A DNA stretch of 64,000 bases, taken from the NCBI RefSeq assembly GCF_018449435.1, contig NZ_JAHCMU010000012.1, positions 62,001-126,000 on the forward strand, read 5' to 3'. Below, one piece after another: positions 26,210 through 36,083 of this stretch. The notes beneath the pieces are model-generated. The model made no database searches. It was not told the DNA's origin and was given only the letters and a program-made list of their open reading frames with translations. The stretch is from Flagellimonas sp. 389 (GTDB lineage: Bacteria; Bacteroidota; Bacteroidia; Flavobacteriales; Flavobacteriaceae). Within the stretch, counting starts at the first letter, position 1; every line of letters begins with the position of its first letter. The position numbers were made by a program, and so were the translations under genes.

Positions 26210-27547
26210 ATGATAGCCACTAACTTAGTACTAGCCGTTGTTACCGGAATTGCCCTACTCCTTTTTCTTATTTTACGATTAAGGATAAATGCATTTATGG
26301 CATTATTGATCGGCAGTATTACGGTTGGATTAATCGCTGGACTTGATGCCCAAGAAATCATTATGACCATTCAAGATGGGATGGGAAATACTTTGGGATT
26401 TGTGGCAACAGTTGTAGGACTTGGTGCTATGTTTGGAGGTATTTTAGAAGCTTCGGGTGGTGCTAAGACCATAGCAGATTTTATGGTCTCCAAATTCGGA
26501 TTAAAAAAGGCACCGTCAGCCATGGTAATCTCTGGATTTTTAATTGCGATTCCAGTTTTTTTTGATGTTGCCTTCATTATTCTGGTTCCCATGATTTATG
26601 CACTACAGCGCAAAACAGGAAAATCTCTTCTGCTCTACGCTATTCCATTACTTGCAGGTCTCGCCATCACACATGCCTTTATCCCTCCTACTCCGGGCCC
26701 TATAGCGGTGGCCGATATTATTGGGGCGAACTTGGGCTGGGTAATTCTGGTCGGTTTCCTTGCTGGAATTCCTACTGCACTTGTTGCTGGATTATTATTT
26801 GGACGTTACATTTCAAAAAAAATTTATGTAGAAGCCCCTGAAGAGTTAAAACAGACAGAAATTAATAAGCTTCCTCCCATTGGACCAACACTCTCAATTA
26901 TAGCGTTTCCCATTGTTCTTATTTTATTAAATACCATTGTTTCCTCGGGCGCATCCAGAGTAACCAATACAACGCTAATAAATGCTATCGCCTTAGTAGG
27001 ACACCCATTTTCTGCATTGATTATTGCCAATATATTGGCTTGGTATTTTTTTGGTATTAAAAGAGGTTTTAGCAAACAACAACTTTTTGATATCTCTACC
27101 AAGTCCTTGGCACCAGCCGGTACAATTATACTGCTCACGGGAGCAGGTGGTGTTTTTAAGCAAGTACTCACAAACACCGGAGCTGGCGAGCTATTGGCAA
27201 CTTCTTTGAGCAGTGCTGGTTTTCCAATTCTGGCTTTCGCTTTTATAAGTGCTTCTATTGTTCGGATTATACAAGGGTCATCTACAGTAGCAATGATTAC
27301 CGCAGCTGGTCTGGTAGCACCATTATTGGTAAACGCCCAATTAGCTGCGATGGAATTGGCATGTATGGTTATAGCAATTGCCTCAGGTGCAAGTATCTTT
27401 TCACATGTAAACGACAGTGGGTTTTGGTTGGTAGGTCAATACTTAGGGATTACGGAAAAAGAAACCTTTAAGTCTTGGACTATGATGACTACAATTCTCG
27501 CTTTTGTTGGAATTGGTACCGTATCACTTATATACTATTTGATATAA
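26210..27547 (+). CDS. GntP family gluconate permease
   Basis: The 445-residue product is a hydrophobic transporter with about twelve membrane segments and the GntP-family stretches MFGGILEASGGAKTIADFMV, PVFFDVAFIILVPMIYAL, THAFIPPTPGPIAVADIIGA and IVRIIQGSSTVAMITAAGLV. It probably imports gluconate or related sugar acids across the inner membrane by proton symport. I choose the ATG at 26210 over the TTG three bases earlier. A gluconokinase lies 2.3 kb upstream. A hairpin terminator follows immediately. Confidence 0.93.
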   Translation: MIATNLVLAVVTGIALLLFLILRLRINAFMALLIGSITVGLIAGLDAQEIIMTIQDGMGNTLGFVATVVGLGAMFGGILEASGGAKTIADFMVSKFGLKKAPSAMVISGFLIAIPVFFDVAFIILVPMIYALQRKTGKSLLLYAIPLLAGLAITHAFIPPTPGPIAVADIIGANLGWVILVGFLAGIPTALVAGLLFGRYISKKIYVEAPEELKQTEINKLPPIGPTLSIIAFPIVLILLNTIVSSGASRVTNTTLINAIALVGHPFSALIIANILAWYFFGIKRGFSKQQLFDISTKSLAPAGTIILLTGAGGVFKQVLTNTGAGELLATSLSSAGFPILAFAFISASIVRIIQGSSTVAMITAAGLVAPLLVNAQLAAMELACMVIAIASGASIFSHVNDSGFWLVGQYLGITEKETFKSWTMMTTILAFVGIGTVSLIYYLI

Positions 27548-27576
27548 AAAAACCATCCTGCGGGATGGTTTTTTTA
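27546..27576. terminator. Bidirectional terminator
   Basis: AAAAAACCATCC and GGGATGGTTTTTT form a 12-bp stem with a T run on both strands. It lies between the GntP gene and the convergent response regulator gene, so it can serve both. Confidence 0.85.
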
Positions 27577-27608
27577 TATATTTTGAATTTATTTATTGTG
27601 GAGGTCTA

Positions 27609-28325
27609 TTATTGTTGGTTTTCTTGTTTAATTACCAATCGGAAGCCCTCTCCATGTATATTCAAGATTTCAACAACATCATCTCGTTTCAAATACTTTC
27701 TGAGCTTGGCTATATATACATCCATACTTCTGGATGTAAAATAATTATCATCTCTCCAAATTTTGGTCAAGGCTAATTCTCTGGGCATCAAATCATTTTC
27801 GTGCAGAGCCAAAAGACGCAATAATTCATTTTCCTTAGGAGAAAGCTTTACGGGTTCCTCTTCTTTATATTTTAAGAAGCGTAATTTAGAATTCAAACTA
27901 AAGTTACCGATTTCAAATTCAAACTGCTTACTGTCCGCCAATGTACTGGAAGCTTTTCTTTGAAGTATCGCTTTAAGCTTCATCAACAACACTTCGGAAT
28001 CAAAAGGCTTGTTCAGATAATCGTCTGCACCTGCTTTGTATCCTTTAAGAACATCTTCCTTCATGGTCTTAGCGGTAAGGAAAATAATAGGAACGTTTTC
28101 ATTCTTCTCACGAATTTCCCTGGCTAAGGTAAACCCATCTTTATAAGGCATCATAACATCCAAAATACAGACATCATAATTATCCTTTTTGAATTTCTCA
28201 AAACCTTCCATTCCATTTTTTGCCAAGACAACATCAAAGTCGTTCATGGACAGGTAATCCTTTAGGACGATTCCAAAGTTTGGGTCATCCTCCACTAAAA
28301 GTATTTTCTTCTTTTCAGTCTCCAT
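27609..28325 (-). CDS. OmpR-family response regulator (RprY-like)
   Basis: The 238-residue protein has a receiver with VEDDPNFGIVL, the phospho-acceptor Asp56 in CILDVMMPYKDG, and the KPF motif, followed by a winged-helix DNA-binding domain with KLSPKENELLRLLALHEN and SRSMDVYIAKLRKYL. It is adjacent to and six bases downstream of the sensor kinase gene on the same strand, so the pair is an operon. Similar pairs in Bacteroidota are called RprX/RprY and influence envelope and metabolic genes; the targets here are unknown. Confidence 0.9.
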   Translation of the reverse strand: METEKKKILLVEDDPNFGIVLKDYLSMNDFDVVLAKNGMEGFEKFKKDNYDVCILDVMMPYKDGFTLAREIREKNENVPIIFLTAKTMKEDVLKGYKAGADDYLNKPFDSEVLLMKLKAILQRKASSTLADSKQFEFEIGNFSLNSKLRFLKYKEEEPVKLSPKENELLRLLALHENDLMPRELALTKIWRDDNYFTSRSMDVYIAKLRKYLKRDDVVEILNIHGEGFRLVIKQENQQ

Positions 28326-28331
28326 AGTTTT

Positions 28332-29915
28332 CTAAATTAAAGGTAGTTTTAAAAAGAAAGTGCTTCCTTTTCCCTTTTCACTTTCTGCATAAACTTCTCC
28401 TTGATGATCTTCAATTATTCGTTTTACGTAGGCCAGTCCTAAGCCGTGCCCTTTAACATTATGTATATCTCCAGTGTGTTCTCGATAAAATTTTTCAAAA
28501 ACTCTTTTCAAGACCGCTTTGCTCATGCCAGCTCCCTGATCTTTGATCTTAATTATAATGGTGTTCTTTACAATCTCTGTAAAAACATCAATTTTAGGAG
28601 TCTCTGGAGAATATTTAACTGCATTGTCCAAGACATTGACCACTACATTGGTAAAATGCATATCATTGGCCAGAATTTCCGATCGCTCGGCATCTAAATG
28701 TGCATTTACATAACCTCCTCTATCACCTACTATTAAATCCACATGGGCAATAGCGTCTGTAATAATATCATGGACATCTACCCTATCCTTACTGATGTCC
28801 AGTTGGTTTTTCTCCAATTTGGATATTCGTAAAACGTTCTCCACTTGGGCGTGCATGCGCTTGTTTTCATCCTTGATCATGCCCAAATACCGTAAAACTT
28901 TATCTTTATCTTCTATTGACTTTGGGTTTCGTATTGCCTCTACGGCCAAGTTGATGGTCGCAATGGGCGTTTTAAACTCATGGGTCATATTATTGATAAA
29001 GTCCGTTTTTATTTCGGATATCTGTTTTTGTTTTATCAATTGATAAATGGCACTGGAATAGGCCACCATGATTATCAGCGTAAAAACCAACGATAACAAT
29101 GCCATTCCCATTATCGATTCTAAAAGAAACTTTTTCATTTTTGGAAATGTCAGCAATAAGGAGAAGTTGGTTCTCCCTTCACTATCCTCAAAAATTAGAG
29201 CTTCATACATTTTCGACTCGGAAAACTTAAACTTTTTAGACTTGACCTTAGTTGGATACCCTTGACTATAAACTCCATATTCATAATCAATATTGATATT
29301 CCTGTTCTGAAGCTCTTGGCTCAAGAGCAACTCTAGCTCTTGTTTTGAAACTCTCTTGTGTATAGGCCTACTTTTGGCATATTCCATAAAGACATCTTCC
29401 CAAGCGGCTTTATCAATTTTGGACAACCCTCCAATTTTTTCAGCTTTTTGTATGGGCGTCAAACTGTAACTTTTACCATCCAGTCCAAATTCTTCCTTAA
29501 AAACGGCCTTGGTCCGTTTGCTGGTATAATTCTTAATAGTTGTGGTATCTTCTTCCCCTCCTAAATTATCAAAGAACGTTGATGTAATATTATAATCCTC
29601 TTCCAATATTCCATGGGAATAAAAAAGAATCTCATCTGAATTCAAATCTCTATCAACGAACAAAAAATTTCTAAACTGTGTAGTTTTAGGCTGCCCAATG
29701 CTATCTACCAAAGAGGCCAAACGGTCTGAATAATCTTTCATCTCCCTCTTCTCCACTCGGCTCGCTACCTTATCCAATATGTCCGTAACCGTTCTTGAGA
29801 ATTGCTCCTCTTTATCATCTACCGATGTCTTTATCCAATACACTTGAACAAAAATTATCCCAGTAAGGGATAAACTCATTAGAATGACCAGAAGAACGAA
29901 TAGCTTCTTGTTCAT
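28332..29915 (-). CDS. Membrane sensor histidine kinase (RprX-like)
   Basis: The 527-residue protein has an N-terminal membrane segment (about 6-27), a periplasmic region of roughly 240 residues, a second membrane segment (about 268-292), then a HisKA domain with NNMTHEFKTPIATINLAVEA carrying the phospho-acceptor His, and an ATPase with NVVVNVLDNAVKYSPETP, KDQGAGM and GHGLGLAYVKRI. It is the cognate partner of the OmpR-type regulator downstream. The signal sensed by the periplasmic part is unknown. Confidence 0.9.
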   Translation of the reverse strand: MNKKLFVLLVILMSLSLTGIIFVQVYWIKTSVDDKEEQFSRTVTDILDKVASRVEKREMKDYSDRLASLVDSIGQPKTTQFRNFLFVDRDLNSDEILFYSHGILEEDYNITSTFFDNLGGEEDTTTIKNYTSKRTKAVFKEEFGLDGKSYSLTPIQKAEKIGGLSKIDKAAWEDVFMEYAKSRPIHKRVSKQELELLLSQELQNRNINIDYEYGVYSQGYPTKVKSKKFKFSESKMYEALIFEDSEGRTNFSLLLTFPKMKKFLLESIMGMALLSLVFTLIIMVAYSSAIYQLIKQKQISEIKTDFINNMTHEFKTPIATINLAVEAIRNPKSIEDKDKVLRYLGMIKDENKRMHAQVENVLRISKLEKNQLDISKDRVDVHDIITDAIAHVDLIVGDRGGYVNAHLDAERSEILANDMHFTNVVVNVLDNAVKYSPETPKIDVFTEIVKNTIIIKIKDQGAGMSKAVLKRVFEKFYREHTGDIHNVKGHGLGLAYVKRIIEDHQGEVYAESEKGKGSTFFLKLPLI

Positions 29916-29992
29916 TATGGTAAAATTAGAAATTTAACATTTAGGCCATTTACCGTTTAACCTAACCTTAACAAAAATGTTAAAATTATTGA

Positions 29993-30580
29993 TCAAATGT
30001 CAAGTCCAACTAGTCTTTTGTGTAGGTTAAAAACCTCTTTTTCAGTGGTCTCTAAATCAATATTCTCAATACAAAAGTCCGCCAGTACGGTTTTATCGTC
30101 ATCGTTCATTTGATTGTCCATGCGGTTTATAATGGCTTGTTCTTCGATTCCATCCCGCTTCAATACTCTATTTACGCGTATTTCTTTAGGGGCTTTAACC
30201 AAAATTACGAAGTCATAATTGTGCTTTGCATCGTTTTCAAAAATAAGTGCCGTTTCTTGAATCACGTAAGATGATGTTTGGGTTTTGACCCAATCCATAA
30301 AATGAGACCTCACAGCAGGATGCACAATTTTGTTTAACTTTTGAAGTTTTTCAGGATCTTTAAAAACTTTATCGGCTATAAACCCCCTGTTTAACTCTTC
30401 TCCTTTGTAGGACTCGGCCCCAAGTAGTTTTACAATGTCTCTTTTAAGGGGTTTCGAAGTCACCATCAATTCTTTGGCCTCTGCATCAGAATCATACACA
30501 GGAACGCCTAAATCCTTGAACATTTTAGCGACGGTACTCTTACCGCTACCTATACCTCCCGTTAATCCTACAACCATCAT
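29993..30580 (-). CDS. coaE: Dephospho-CoA kinase
   Basis: The 195-residue protein is CoaE, the last enzyme of coenzyme A synthesis, which phosphorylates dephospho-CoA. It shows the P-loop GLTGGIGSGKSTVAKMF at its N-terminus, VPVYDSDAEAKELM, IVHPAVRSHFMDW and VLKRDGIEEQAIINRMDNQM. Its ATG overlaps the YbbR-like gene stop by four bases (ATGA), so the two genes are translationally coupled. Confidence 0.95.
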   Translation of the reverse strand: MMVVGLTGGIGSGKSTVAKMFKDLGVPVYDSDAEAKELMVTSKPLKRDIVKLLGAESYKGEELNRGFIADKVFKDPEKLQKLNKIVHPAVRSHFMDWVKTQTSSYVIQETALIFENDAKHNYDFVILVKAPKEIRVNRVLKRDGIEEQAIINRMDNQMNDDDKTVLADFCIENIDLETTEKEVFNLHKRLVGLDI

Positions 30581-31533
30581 TTTTGCTCCAAAATAAAATT
30601 GACCTTATTCTCCAGTAGCTTTACGTCATAAACATTTGATGGTTTCTTGGTAATTTTCAAAAAAAGTGTATTATCATTAGCACCATTGATTAGTTTATAG
30701 TCGGCAATTGCTTGAAAGTCTTGTATGGATAACTCTTTTAAGCGTTCTATGGTTGCTTTGCAAAGTACATTAACAGAGTTTGGGAAAGTATTGACCTCAT
30801 AACCCTCTGGTAAATTTATGACCTGAATAGGGACTTCAAAAACCTTTTCTGAGAATTTAACCACTTTTCCAGAGACATTTGCTCTATTGATTGAAAATAT
30901 CGTATTGGACAATTGCTTGGGGAAAACCAATAAAATATCTTTTGAAAAATCCGAGGATACTCCTGTTATTTCTATGCTAGAAGTGTAGATAGCCTTTAGG
31001 GTATCTATTTCATTTTTAGGGCCTTTCACCAAAACTACATTTGGAGTAATCAAGGGTTCTCCTTCAAGAATATAATTTTGCTCAAATTCTAAATTGAGTT
31101 TGGGTTTTATAGGCACTTCCTTACTAGCCACTTGATATAAGTCTAGAATGAGTTGATTTCTGTCCAAATCAATTAAGGATATATTTTGGGATAGTTGACG
31201 TTCCATTTGCTTTTTAAGGGCATTCTCCGTGAGTATATAATTGCTATTTTCCCTTTCTACTTCAGATAAATCAACATCCACCCGCTTATTGAAGAAATTA
31301 TAATATAAAAACTGAAAACCGCTTGTCCGCAATTTTGCCTCTATGGTATTCGTTGCATTATTTCCCAATAATAAGGTATCTGGCAAGTTTTTATAGTTAA
31401 GATCAAACGTAGCCCTAGACTCATAGGCTTCGGATAAATTACTGAGAAACCAGGCCAAAAAAGAACACACCAAGAAGAGTGAAAAAACTTTCACTTTTCT
31501 TTTGTTCAATCCGCCCAATACTTTTTTTAACAC
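30577..31533 (-). CDS. YbbR-like domain protein
   Basis: The 318-residue protein has one N-terminal membrane segment (VFSLFLVCSFLAWFLSNLSE) and an exported or periplasmic remainder of beta-rich YbbR-like repeats (such as YKNLPDTLLL and VPIQVINLPEGYEVNTFPNS). YbbR proteins bind near the membrane, and in some bacteria stimulate diadenylate cyclase, but here it is next to coaE rather than a cyclase. It is two bases downstream of the glycosyltransferase gene and coupled to coaE, so probably part of one operon. Confidence 0.83.
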   Translation of the reverse strand: MLKKVLGGLNKRKVKVFSLFLVCSFLAWFLSNLSEAYESRATFDLNYKNLPDTLLLGNNATNTIEAKLRTSGFQFLYYNFFNKRVDVDLSEVERENSNYILTENALKKQMERQLSQNISLIDLDRNQLILDLYQVASKEVPIKPKLNLEFEQNYILEGEPLITPNVVLVKGPKNEIDTLKAIYTSSIEITGVSSDFSKDILLVFPKQLSNTIFSINRANVSGKVVKFSEKVFEVPIQVINLPEGYEVNTFPNSVNVLCKATIERLKELSIQDFQAIADYKLINGANDNTLFLKITKKPSNVYDVKLLENKVNFILEQK

Positions 31534-31535
31534 CT

Positions 31536-32543
31536 TTATTTTACTTTAAAGAACAATTTAGGCAATAGCGCTTCAGGCTCCCTCTTACTAAAATTAAGCA
31601 AGATTGTGGATTTTAGAAAACCTATTCCATACCCTGTAAACTGTGTTAGTGCTGCAAAAATTGCAAGAAATGCCACTTTTAAGCTTTTATTTTTAACTAA
31701 AGCATCAAAAAAGAGTAATAAAAAGTAAAATCCAAAGATTATTATGGGAAGTAGTGTACCCATAATAGCTAAAACAACAGAACTCAATAACCCTACCATA
31801 AATAGTGTCGGAAACCAATAAGTAATTTTAGCCGTTCCTTTATGCCACTGATTTAAAATAGGCCGCACCATCCCAAATTTATTCACCTGGATATAAAATT
31901 TGTTCCAATCTATACGTCTTTTGTGATAGACATAAGCTTTGGGAAACAACCTGCTGGCATAACCCCCTTTCCAAATTCTAAAAGTCAAATCTGGGTCTTC
32001 TCCTGGATGGATTCTCCCGAATCCGCCAACATTTTCAAAAGTCTCCTTGGAAATACCCATATTAAAACTACGTGGTTGAAACTTACCTACCGCTGTACTC
32101 CCACCCCTGATTCCACCTGTGGTAAAAAAAGAGGTCATTACATAATTAATTGCTTTTTGTACCGGGGTAAAAGATGGGTCCGCTGCATCTGGTCCACCAA
32201 AACAATGCACAAAATTCGTCTCCAATTCTTTTTTTACTTCAGATAGATATTGCTTGGGTAGAATACAATCTGAATCCAGAATTATAAAATAGTTCCCTTT
32301 GGCATTTTCCATTCCATAGTTTCTGGAATCTCCTGGACCAGAGTTTTCTTTAAAGTAGTATGAAATACTTAAACTCTCTTGAAAATTTTTTACAATACGC
32401 TCCGAACGTTCAAGGGAACCGTCCTCTACAATTACGATTTCATAGTCTTCATCAAAATTTTGTTTTCCAAGACTTTCTAGCAATTCCCGAATTTCTTCGG
32501 GTCTATTGTAAACGGGAACGATTATGGAAAAATATAAATTCAT
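31536..32543 (-). CDS. Glycosyltransferase family 2
   Basis: With the start at 32543 (MNLYFSIIVPVYNRPEEIRE) the product is 335 residues. The N-terminal GT-A fold has YEIVIVEDGSLERSE, GPGDSRNYGMENAKGNYFII and the DxD-like LDSDCILP. The C-terminal part has three or four membrane segments (about 240-310), which suggests attachment to the inner membrane. It probably adds a sugar to an envelope polymer or lipid; the acceptor is unknown. It lies after fabI in the same direction. Confidence 0.9.
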   Translation of the reverse strand: MNLYFSIIVPVYNRPEEIRELLESLGKQNFDEDYEIVIVEDGSLERSERIVKNFQESLSISYYFKENSGPGDSRNYGMENAKGNYFIILDSDCILPKQYLSEVKKELETNFVHCFGGPDAADPSFTPVQKAINYVMTSFFTTGGIRGGSTAVGKFQPRSFNMGISKETFENVGGFGRIHPGEDPDLTFRIWKGGYASRLFPKAYVYHKRRIDWNKFYIQVNKFGMVRPILNQWHKGTAKITYWFPTLFMVGLLSSVVLAIMGTLLPIIIFGFYFLLLFFDALVKNKSLKVAFLAIFAALTQFTGYGIGFLKSTILLNFSKREPEALLPKLFFKVK

Positions 32544-32552
32544 CGTAAAACA

Positions 32553-32582
32553 CAAAAGCCATCCGATAACGAATGGCTTTTG
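32553..32582. terminator. Possible hairpin between fabI and the glycosyltransferase gene
   Basis: CAAAAGCCAT and ATGGCTTTTG form a 10-bp stem around a 10-base loop in the gap between the two minus-strand genes. The T tract after it is weak, so it may only attenuate transcription. Confidence 0.5.
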
Positions 32583-32598
32583 CTGTTATAGTTTTAGG

Positions 32599-33411
32599 CT
32601 ATTTGCTAAATTCATCGATTACTTCTTGGCTTACCCCTGTATTGGAAAACCCACCATCATGAAAAAGGTTCTGCATAGTAACCTTTTTTGTCAAATCGGA
32701 AAAAAGACTTACCGTATAATCGGCACAATCGGAAGCCGAGGCATTGCCCAACGGCGACATTTTTTCCGCATAGCTTATAAAGCCATCAAAACCTTTTACA
32801 CCTTGCCCAGCAGTAGTTGGGGTTGGCGATTGAGATATTGTGTTGACCCTAACTTTTTTCTCTTTTCCAAAGAAGTATCCAAAACTTCTTGCAACAGATT
32901 CCAAATATGCCTTGTTATCGGCCATATCGTTGTAGTCTGGGAAAGTTCGTTGCGCTGCCATGTAGGTAAGCGCGACAATACTGCCCCACTCGTTCATAGC
33001 ATCAGCTTTATATAGGGATTGTAATACTTTGTGAAATGAAAGTGCCGAAACATCCCAACCTTTTGTAGTGAAATCATATTTTTCATCGGTATAGGCCCTT
33101 CCTTTCCTAACATTTACCGACATGCCTATGGAATGAAGTACAAAATCCAATTTTCCTCCCAGGATTTCCATGGATTGGGAGACCAAATTTTGTAAGTCCT
33201 CTTCATTGGTTGCATCCGCAGGAATGATTTCAGAATCTGTTTTCTCTGCTAGTTGCTTTATCTGTCCCATGCGCATAGCAATGGGAGCATTGGTCAACAC
33301 AAAGGTTCCACCTTCTTCATGAACACGTTCCGCAGTCTTCCAAGCAATTGAATTCTCATCCAGTGCTCCAAAAATGATTCCTTTTTTACCTTTTAAAAGA
33401 TTGTATGACAT
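32599..33411 (-). CDS. fabI: Enoyl-[acyl-carrier-protein] reductase (NADH)
   Basis: The 270-residue protein is a FabI-type short-chain reductase completing each round of fatty-acid elongation. It has KGKKGIIFGALDENSIAWKT at the N-terminus, LDFVLHSIGMSV and TYMAAQRTFPDYNDMADNKA containing the catalytic Tyr and Lys region in the usual Bacteroidota form. The gene lies downstream of recN in the same direction, with an intervening 82-base gap. Confidence 0.93.
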   Translation of the reverse strand: MSYNLLKGKKGIIFGALDENSIAWKTAERVHEEGGTFVLTNAPIAMRMGQIKQLAEKTDSEIIPADATNEEDLQNLVSQSMEILGGKLDFVLHSIGMSVNVRKGRAYTDEKYDFTTKGWDVSALSFHKVLQSLYKADAMNEWGSIVALTYMAAQRTFPDYNDMADNKAYLESVARSFGYFFGKEKKVRVNTISQSPTPTTAGQGVKGFDGFISYAEKMSPLGNASASDCADYTVSLFSDLTKKVTMQNLFHDGGFSNTGVSQEVIDEFSK

Positions 33412-33438
33412 AGTGCTTATTTATTCCTAGTTTGGCGA

Positions 33439-33446
33439 CAAAGATA
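33439..33446 (-). promoter_or_regulatory. Possible -7 box of fabI
   Basis: On the minus strand the sequence reads TATCTTTG (TAnnTTTG), 27 bases before the fabI ATG. No TTTG at the expected upstream distance was found, so it is a weak prediction. Confidence 0.3.
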
Positions 33447-33493
33447 TTTATTCTAATCGAGTTTTACAGTTTAGATTTTGTCTTACCCAATTC

Positions 33494-35146
33494 CTATTGT
33501 AAAAGCTGTCTTGCATGTGCCAAAGCAGATTCTGAAATGGATTTACCACCTAGCATTTCTGCAAGTTCCTTGACCCGTTCCTCTTCGCTCAGTTTTCTCA
33601 TTTGTGTTGTGGTACTGCCGCCGCCCTCTTCTTTAAATACCTTAAATTGTTGTACTCCCTTAGATGCCACCTGTGGCAAATGGGTAATAGAGAATACTTG
33701 CATGGTCTTGCTCATCTGTTGCATGATTTCTCCCATGCGATTGGATATTTCTCCAGAAACCCCAGTATCGATTTCATCGAACATCATTGTGGGCAATTGT
33801 TCATATTTTGCCAAAATCGATTTTATCGTTAGCATAATACGGGACAGTTCTCCACCAGAAGCTACTTTTTTTAACTCGCCGTAATCCGAACCTTTGTTGG
33901 CAGAAAACAAAAACACCAAATCATCTTTTCCGTTGGATTTAAAAGTTGATGAAGGATTCACTTCAATTTTAAACGTAGCGGATGGCATTCCTAGCAGATA
34001 CAAACTTTCTTGAAGCATGCTCTTTAACTTAGGGATTACGGTATTTCTGGACTTTCTTATTTTGAGTGCCCATTCATCAAGAAGATGGGTCGCTTTTGCA
34101 ACTTGCTCTTCCTTCTCTTTTATTTTTGAGTCACTATTTTCTACTGCATCGACTTTATTGGATAATTCATTTTTAATTTCAATCAGCGCTGTCACGGATA
34201 TTACTTGATGCTTTTTCTGTAAGTCGTAGAGTTGCTGCAATTGGTTGTTCACGACTTCCAGCCGCTGTGGATTTGCCTCAACATTTTGTTGCAGATTTTC
34301 CAGTTCCGAAGCAATATCGTCCGTTTCGATAAAAAGGGACTGTACACGTTCATTGATTGCAGTATAGGAACTGCCAAAGTCTGCCAGAGTGGAAAAAGCG
34401 CGTTTTAAATCAGCCAATCCCCCTAAAATTCCAAGTTGCTCATCATTAAGAAGTTGATTTGCGGTAGACAAATGCTCCATGATTTGTTCCACATTATTTA
34501 ATGCTTCATACTCCTCTTCCAGCTCTTCTTGGATTCCCTCTTTTAATGGAGCCAACTCCAACTCCTGTAGCAAAAAACTGTTATAATCGTGCTCCTTGTT
34601 GGAACTGGATTGAAAATCCAATAATTCTTGCAATTCCTTCGTAACTAATTTGTAACTGTTTAATTGGGTTCTATAGTTTTTTAGGTTTTCTGAATTTTCT
34701 GCTAGGGCATCTACTACTTTTAACTGAAAATCGTTATCCGTCAATCTTAGAGTTTGATGTTGTGAATGCACATCGACCAAGCGCTCTCCCAGCCCCTTCA
34801 ATATATCCAGAGTAACGGGCGAATCATTCACAAAGGCTCTTGATTTTCCACTTGGGAGAATCTCACGCCTTAAAATGGTACTATCTTCATAGTCCAAGTC
34901 CTTTGAATCAAAAAGATCTTTAAGTTGATATTTGGAAATGTCAAACTCAGCTTCTATGATGCATTTTTGGTTTTCATTCTTAAGTGAGGATAGATCGGCA
35001 CGTTTGCCCAGAACCAAAGAAAGTCCTCCGAGCAAAATAGATTTTCCGGCCCCTGTTTCACCAGTGATTGTCGTAAAACCTTTCGAAAACGAAACGTTTA
35101 CATCATCTATCAGTGCATAATTTTGAATAGAAAGGTTTGCTAGCAA
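33494..35146 (-). CDS. recN: DNA repair protein RecN
   Basis: The 550-residue protein is an SMC-like ATPase: N-terminal Walker A GETGAGKS at 29-36, a long coiled coil (about 150-370), and a C-terminal half with LSGELSRIM-type signature (KKVASGGELSRIMLTIKSIL) and Walker B MMFDEIDTGVSG. RecN acts in recombinational repair of double-strand breaks in the cytoplasm. It starts at an ATG just downstream of the DUF4835 gene. Confidence 0.95.
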   Translation of the reverse strand: MLANLSIQNYALIDDVNVSFSKGFTTITGETGAGKSILLGGLSLVLGKRADLSSLKNENQKCIIEAEFDISKYQLKDLFDSKDLDYEDSTILRREILPSGKSRAFVNDSPVTLDILKGLGERLVDVHSQHQTLRLTDNDFQLKVVDALAENSENLKNYRTQLNSYKLVTKELQELLDFQSSSNKEHDYNSFLLQELELAPLKEGIQEELEEEYEALNNVEQIMEHLSTANQLLNDEQLGILGGLADLKRAFSTLADFGSSYTAINERVQSLFIETDDIASELENLQQNVEANPQRLEVVNNQLQQLYDLQKKHQVISVTALIEIKNELSNKVDAVENSDSKIKEKEEQVAKATHLLDEWALKIRKSRNTVIPKLKSMLQESLYLLGMPSATFKIEVNPSSTFKSNGKDDLVFLFSANKGSDYGELKKVASGGELSRIMLTIKSILAKYEQLPTMMFDEIDTGVSGEISNRMGEIMQQMSKTMQVFSITHLPQVASKGVQQFKVFKEEGGGSTTTQMRKLSEEERVKELAEMLGGKSISESALAHARQLLQ

Positions 35147-35192
35147 TGTTGGAGATTTTCTTCGTAAAGATAAATCTCTTTGGAGAAATGCG

Positions 35193-36083
35193 CTAGTATT
35201 TTATTTCATTCCAAGTGCTGGAGTAAAATGGAGCGACATTGTTGAGGGTTTCCTTGAGTTTAACGATATCCACCTTTGGACCATCAGAAAAAATACTTTG
35301 TATTTCTTCCGATTTAGCATCAAAAAAAGTCTGAATCAAAAATGCATTGGGCCGTCGTTTTATTAAAGTCTCGAACAGTCGCATGGAACCCGCTATTACT
35401 TGCTTTCCGGTACTATTGTTGTCCCCAAGAATATCCAATCCTTTTCGATGGTAATTGTACATGGCAATGCGGTATTCCCTAAAAGAGTTGCTCAACAAAT
35501 TATCAATAAGCTCAAAACGGGTACGTTCTCCAGTTTCTTGGTTCCATCCAGAAAAATTTGACCCTTGTGCCTGCGTAACAAGATTTTGGGCTTTTCTGAA
35601 CATATCATCCCCACCTTCCAAAGAAAAAGTATCGGCATCCAAACCTAAAATAATGTAGATATAGTATGTTATGACCCCTACTAAATTGGAATCAAAAACA
35701 TTCTCGTTATAGACTATGGGCTGAAACTCCTGGTATACGAAATTGAAAGCATCATCTTTATAGTTGAAGACTGGACTTTCATAAGAGGTATTGAATACTG
35801 GTCGAGAAGATTGCACTTGAATGTTCGCTTCAAACCTATCCGATTCGTATTGGGTGACCGTGATGAACATTCTAGCGCTAACCCGTTCATTTTCTTTATA
35901 GACCCTATTGGTCCATTTGTTCTTGTTCACAAAGTCGCTCAAAGAACGTTCGAGAGTCCTAAAGATTTGCTGATTGGTTTGTCCCACTTGGTCCGAATTG
36001 ACCGTTACGGTACAATTCAACTCCTGTGCAACAAGCCCATGGGAAAACGATAGAAAAAAAGAGAGTAAAACAAGTCTACGCAT
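35193..36083 (-). CDS. DUF4835 family secreted protein
   Basis: The start at 36083 gives [20 protein letters not shown], a standard signal peptide; the longer frame begins inside coaBC. The mature 276 residues begin ELNCTVTVNSDQVGQTNQQI and include the family stretch YYIYIILGLDADTFSLEGGD. DUF4835 proteins are conserved in Bacteroidota next to coaBC; the role is unknown. The start overlaps the coaBC stop by eight bases, so they are co-transcribed. Confidence 0.88.
   Translation of the reverse strand: MRRLVLLSFFLSFSHGLVAQELNCTVTVNSDQVGQTNQQIFRTLERSLSDFVNKNKWTNRVYKENERVSARMFITVTQYESDRFEANIQVQSSRPVFNTSYESPVFNYKDDAFNFVYQEFQPIVYNENVFDSNLVGVITYYIYIILGLDADTFSLEGGDDMFRKAQNLVTQAQGSNFSGWNQETGERTRFELIDNLLSNSFREYRIAMYNYHRKGLDILGDNNSTGKQVIAGSMRLFETLIKRRPNAFLIQTFFDAKSEEIQSIFSDGPKVDIVKLKETLNNVAPFYSSTWNEIKY

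Noticed and set aside
32524-33015. 163-residue plus-strand frame over fabI
   Set aside because: It is antisense to a confidently identified gene and runs through the hairpin.
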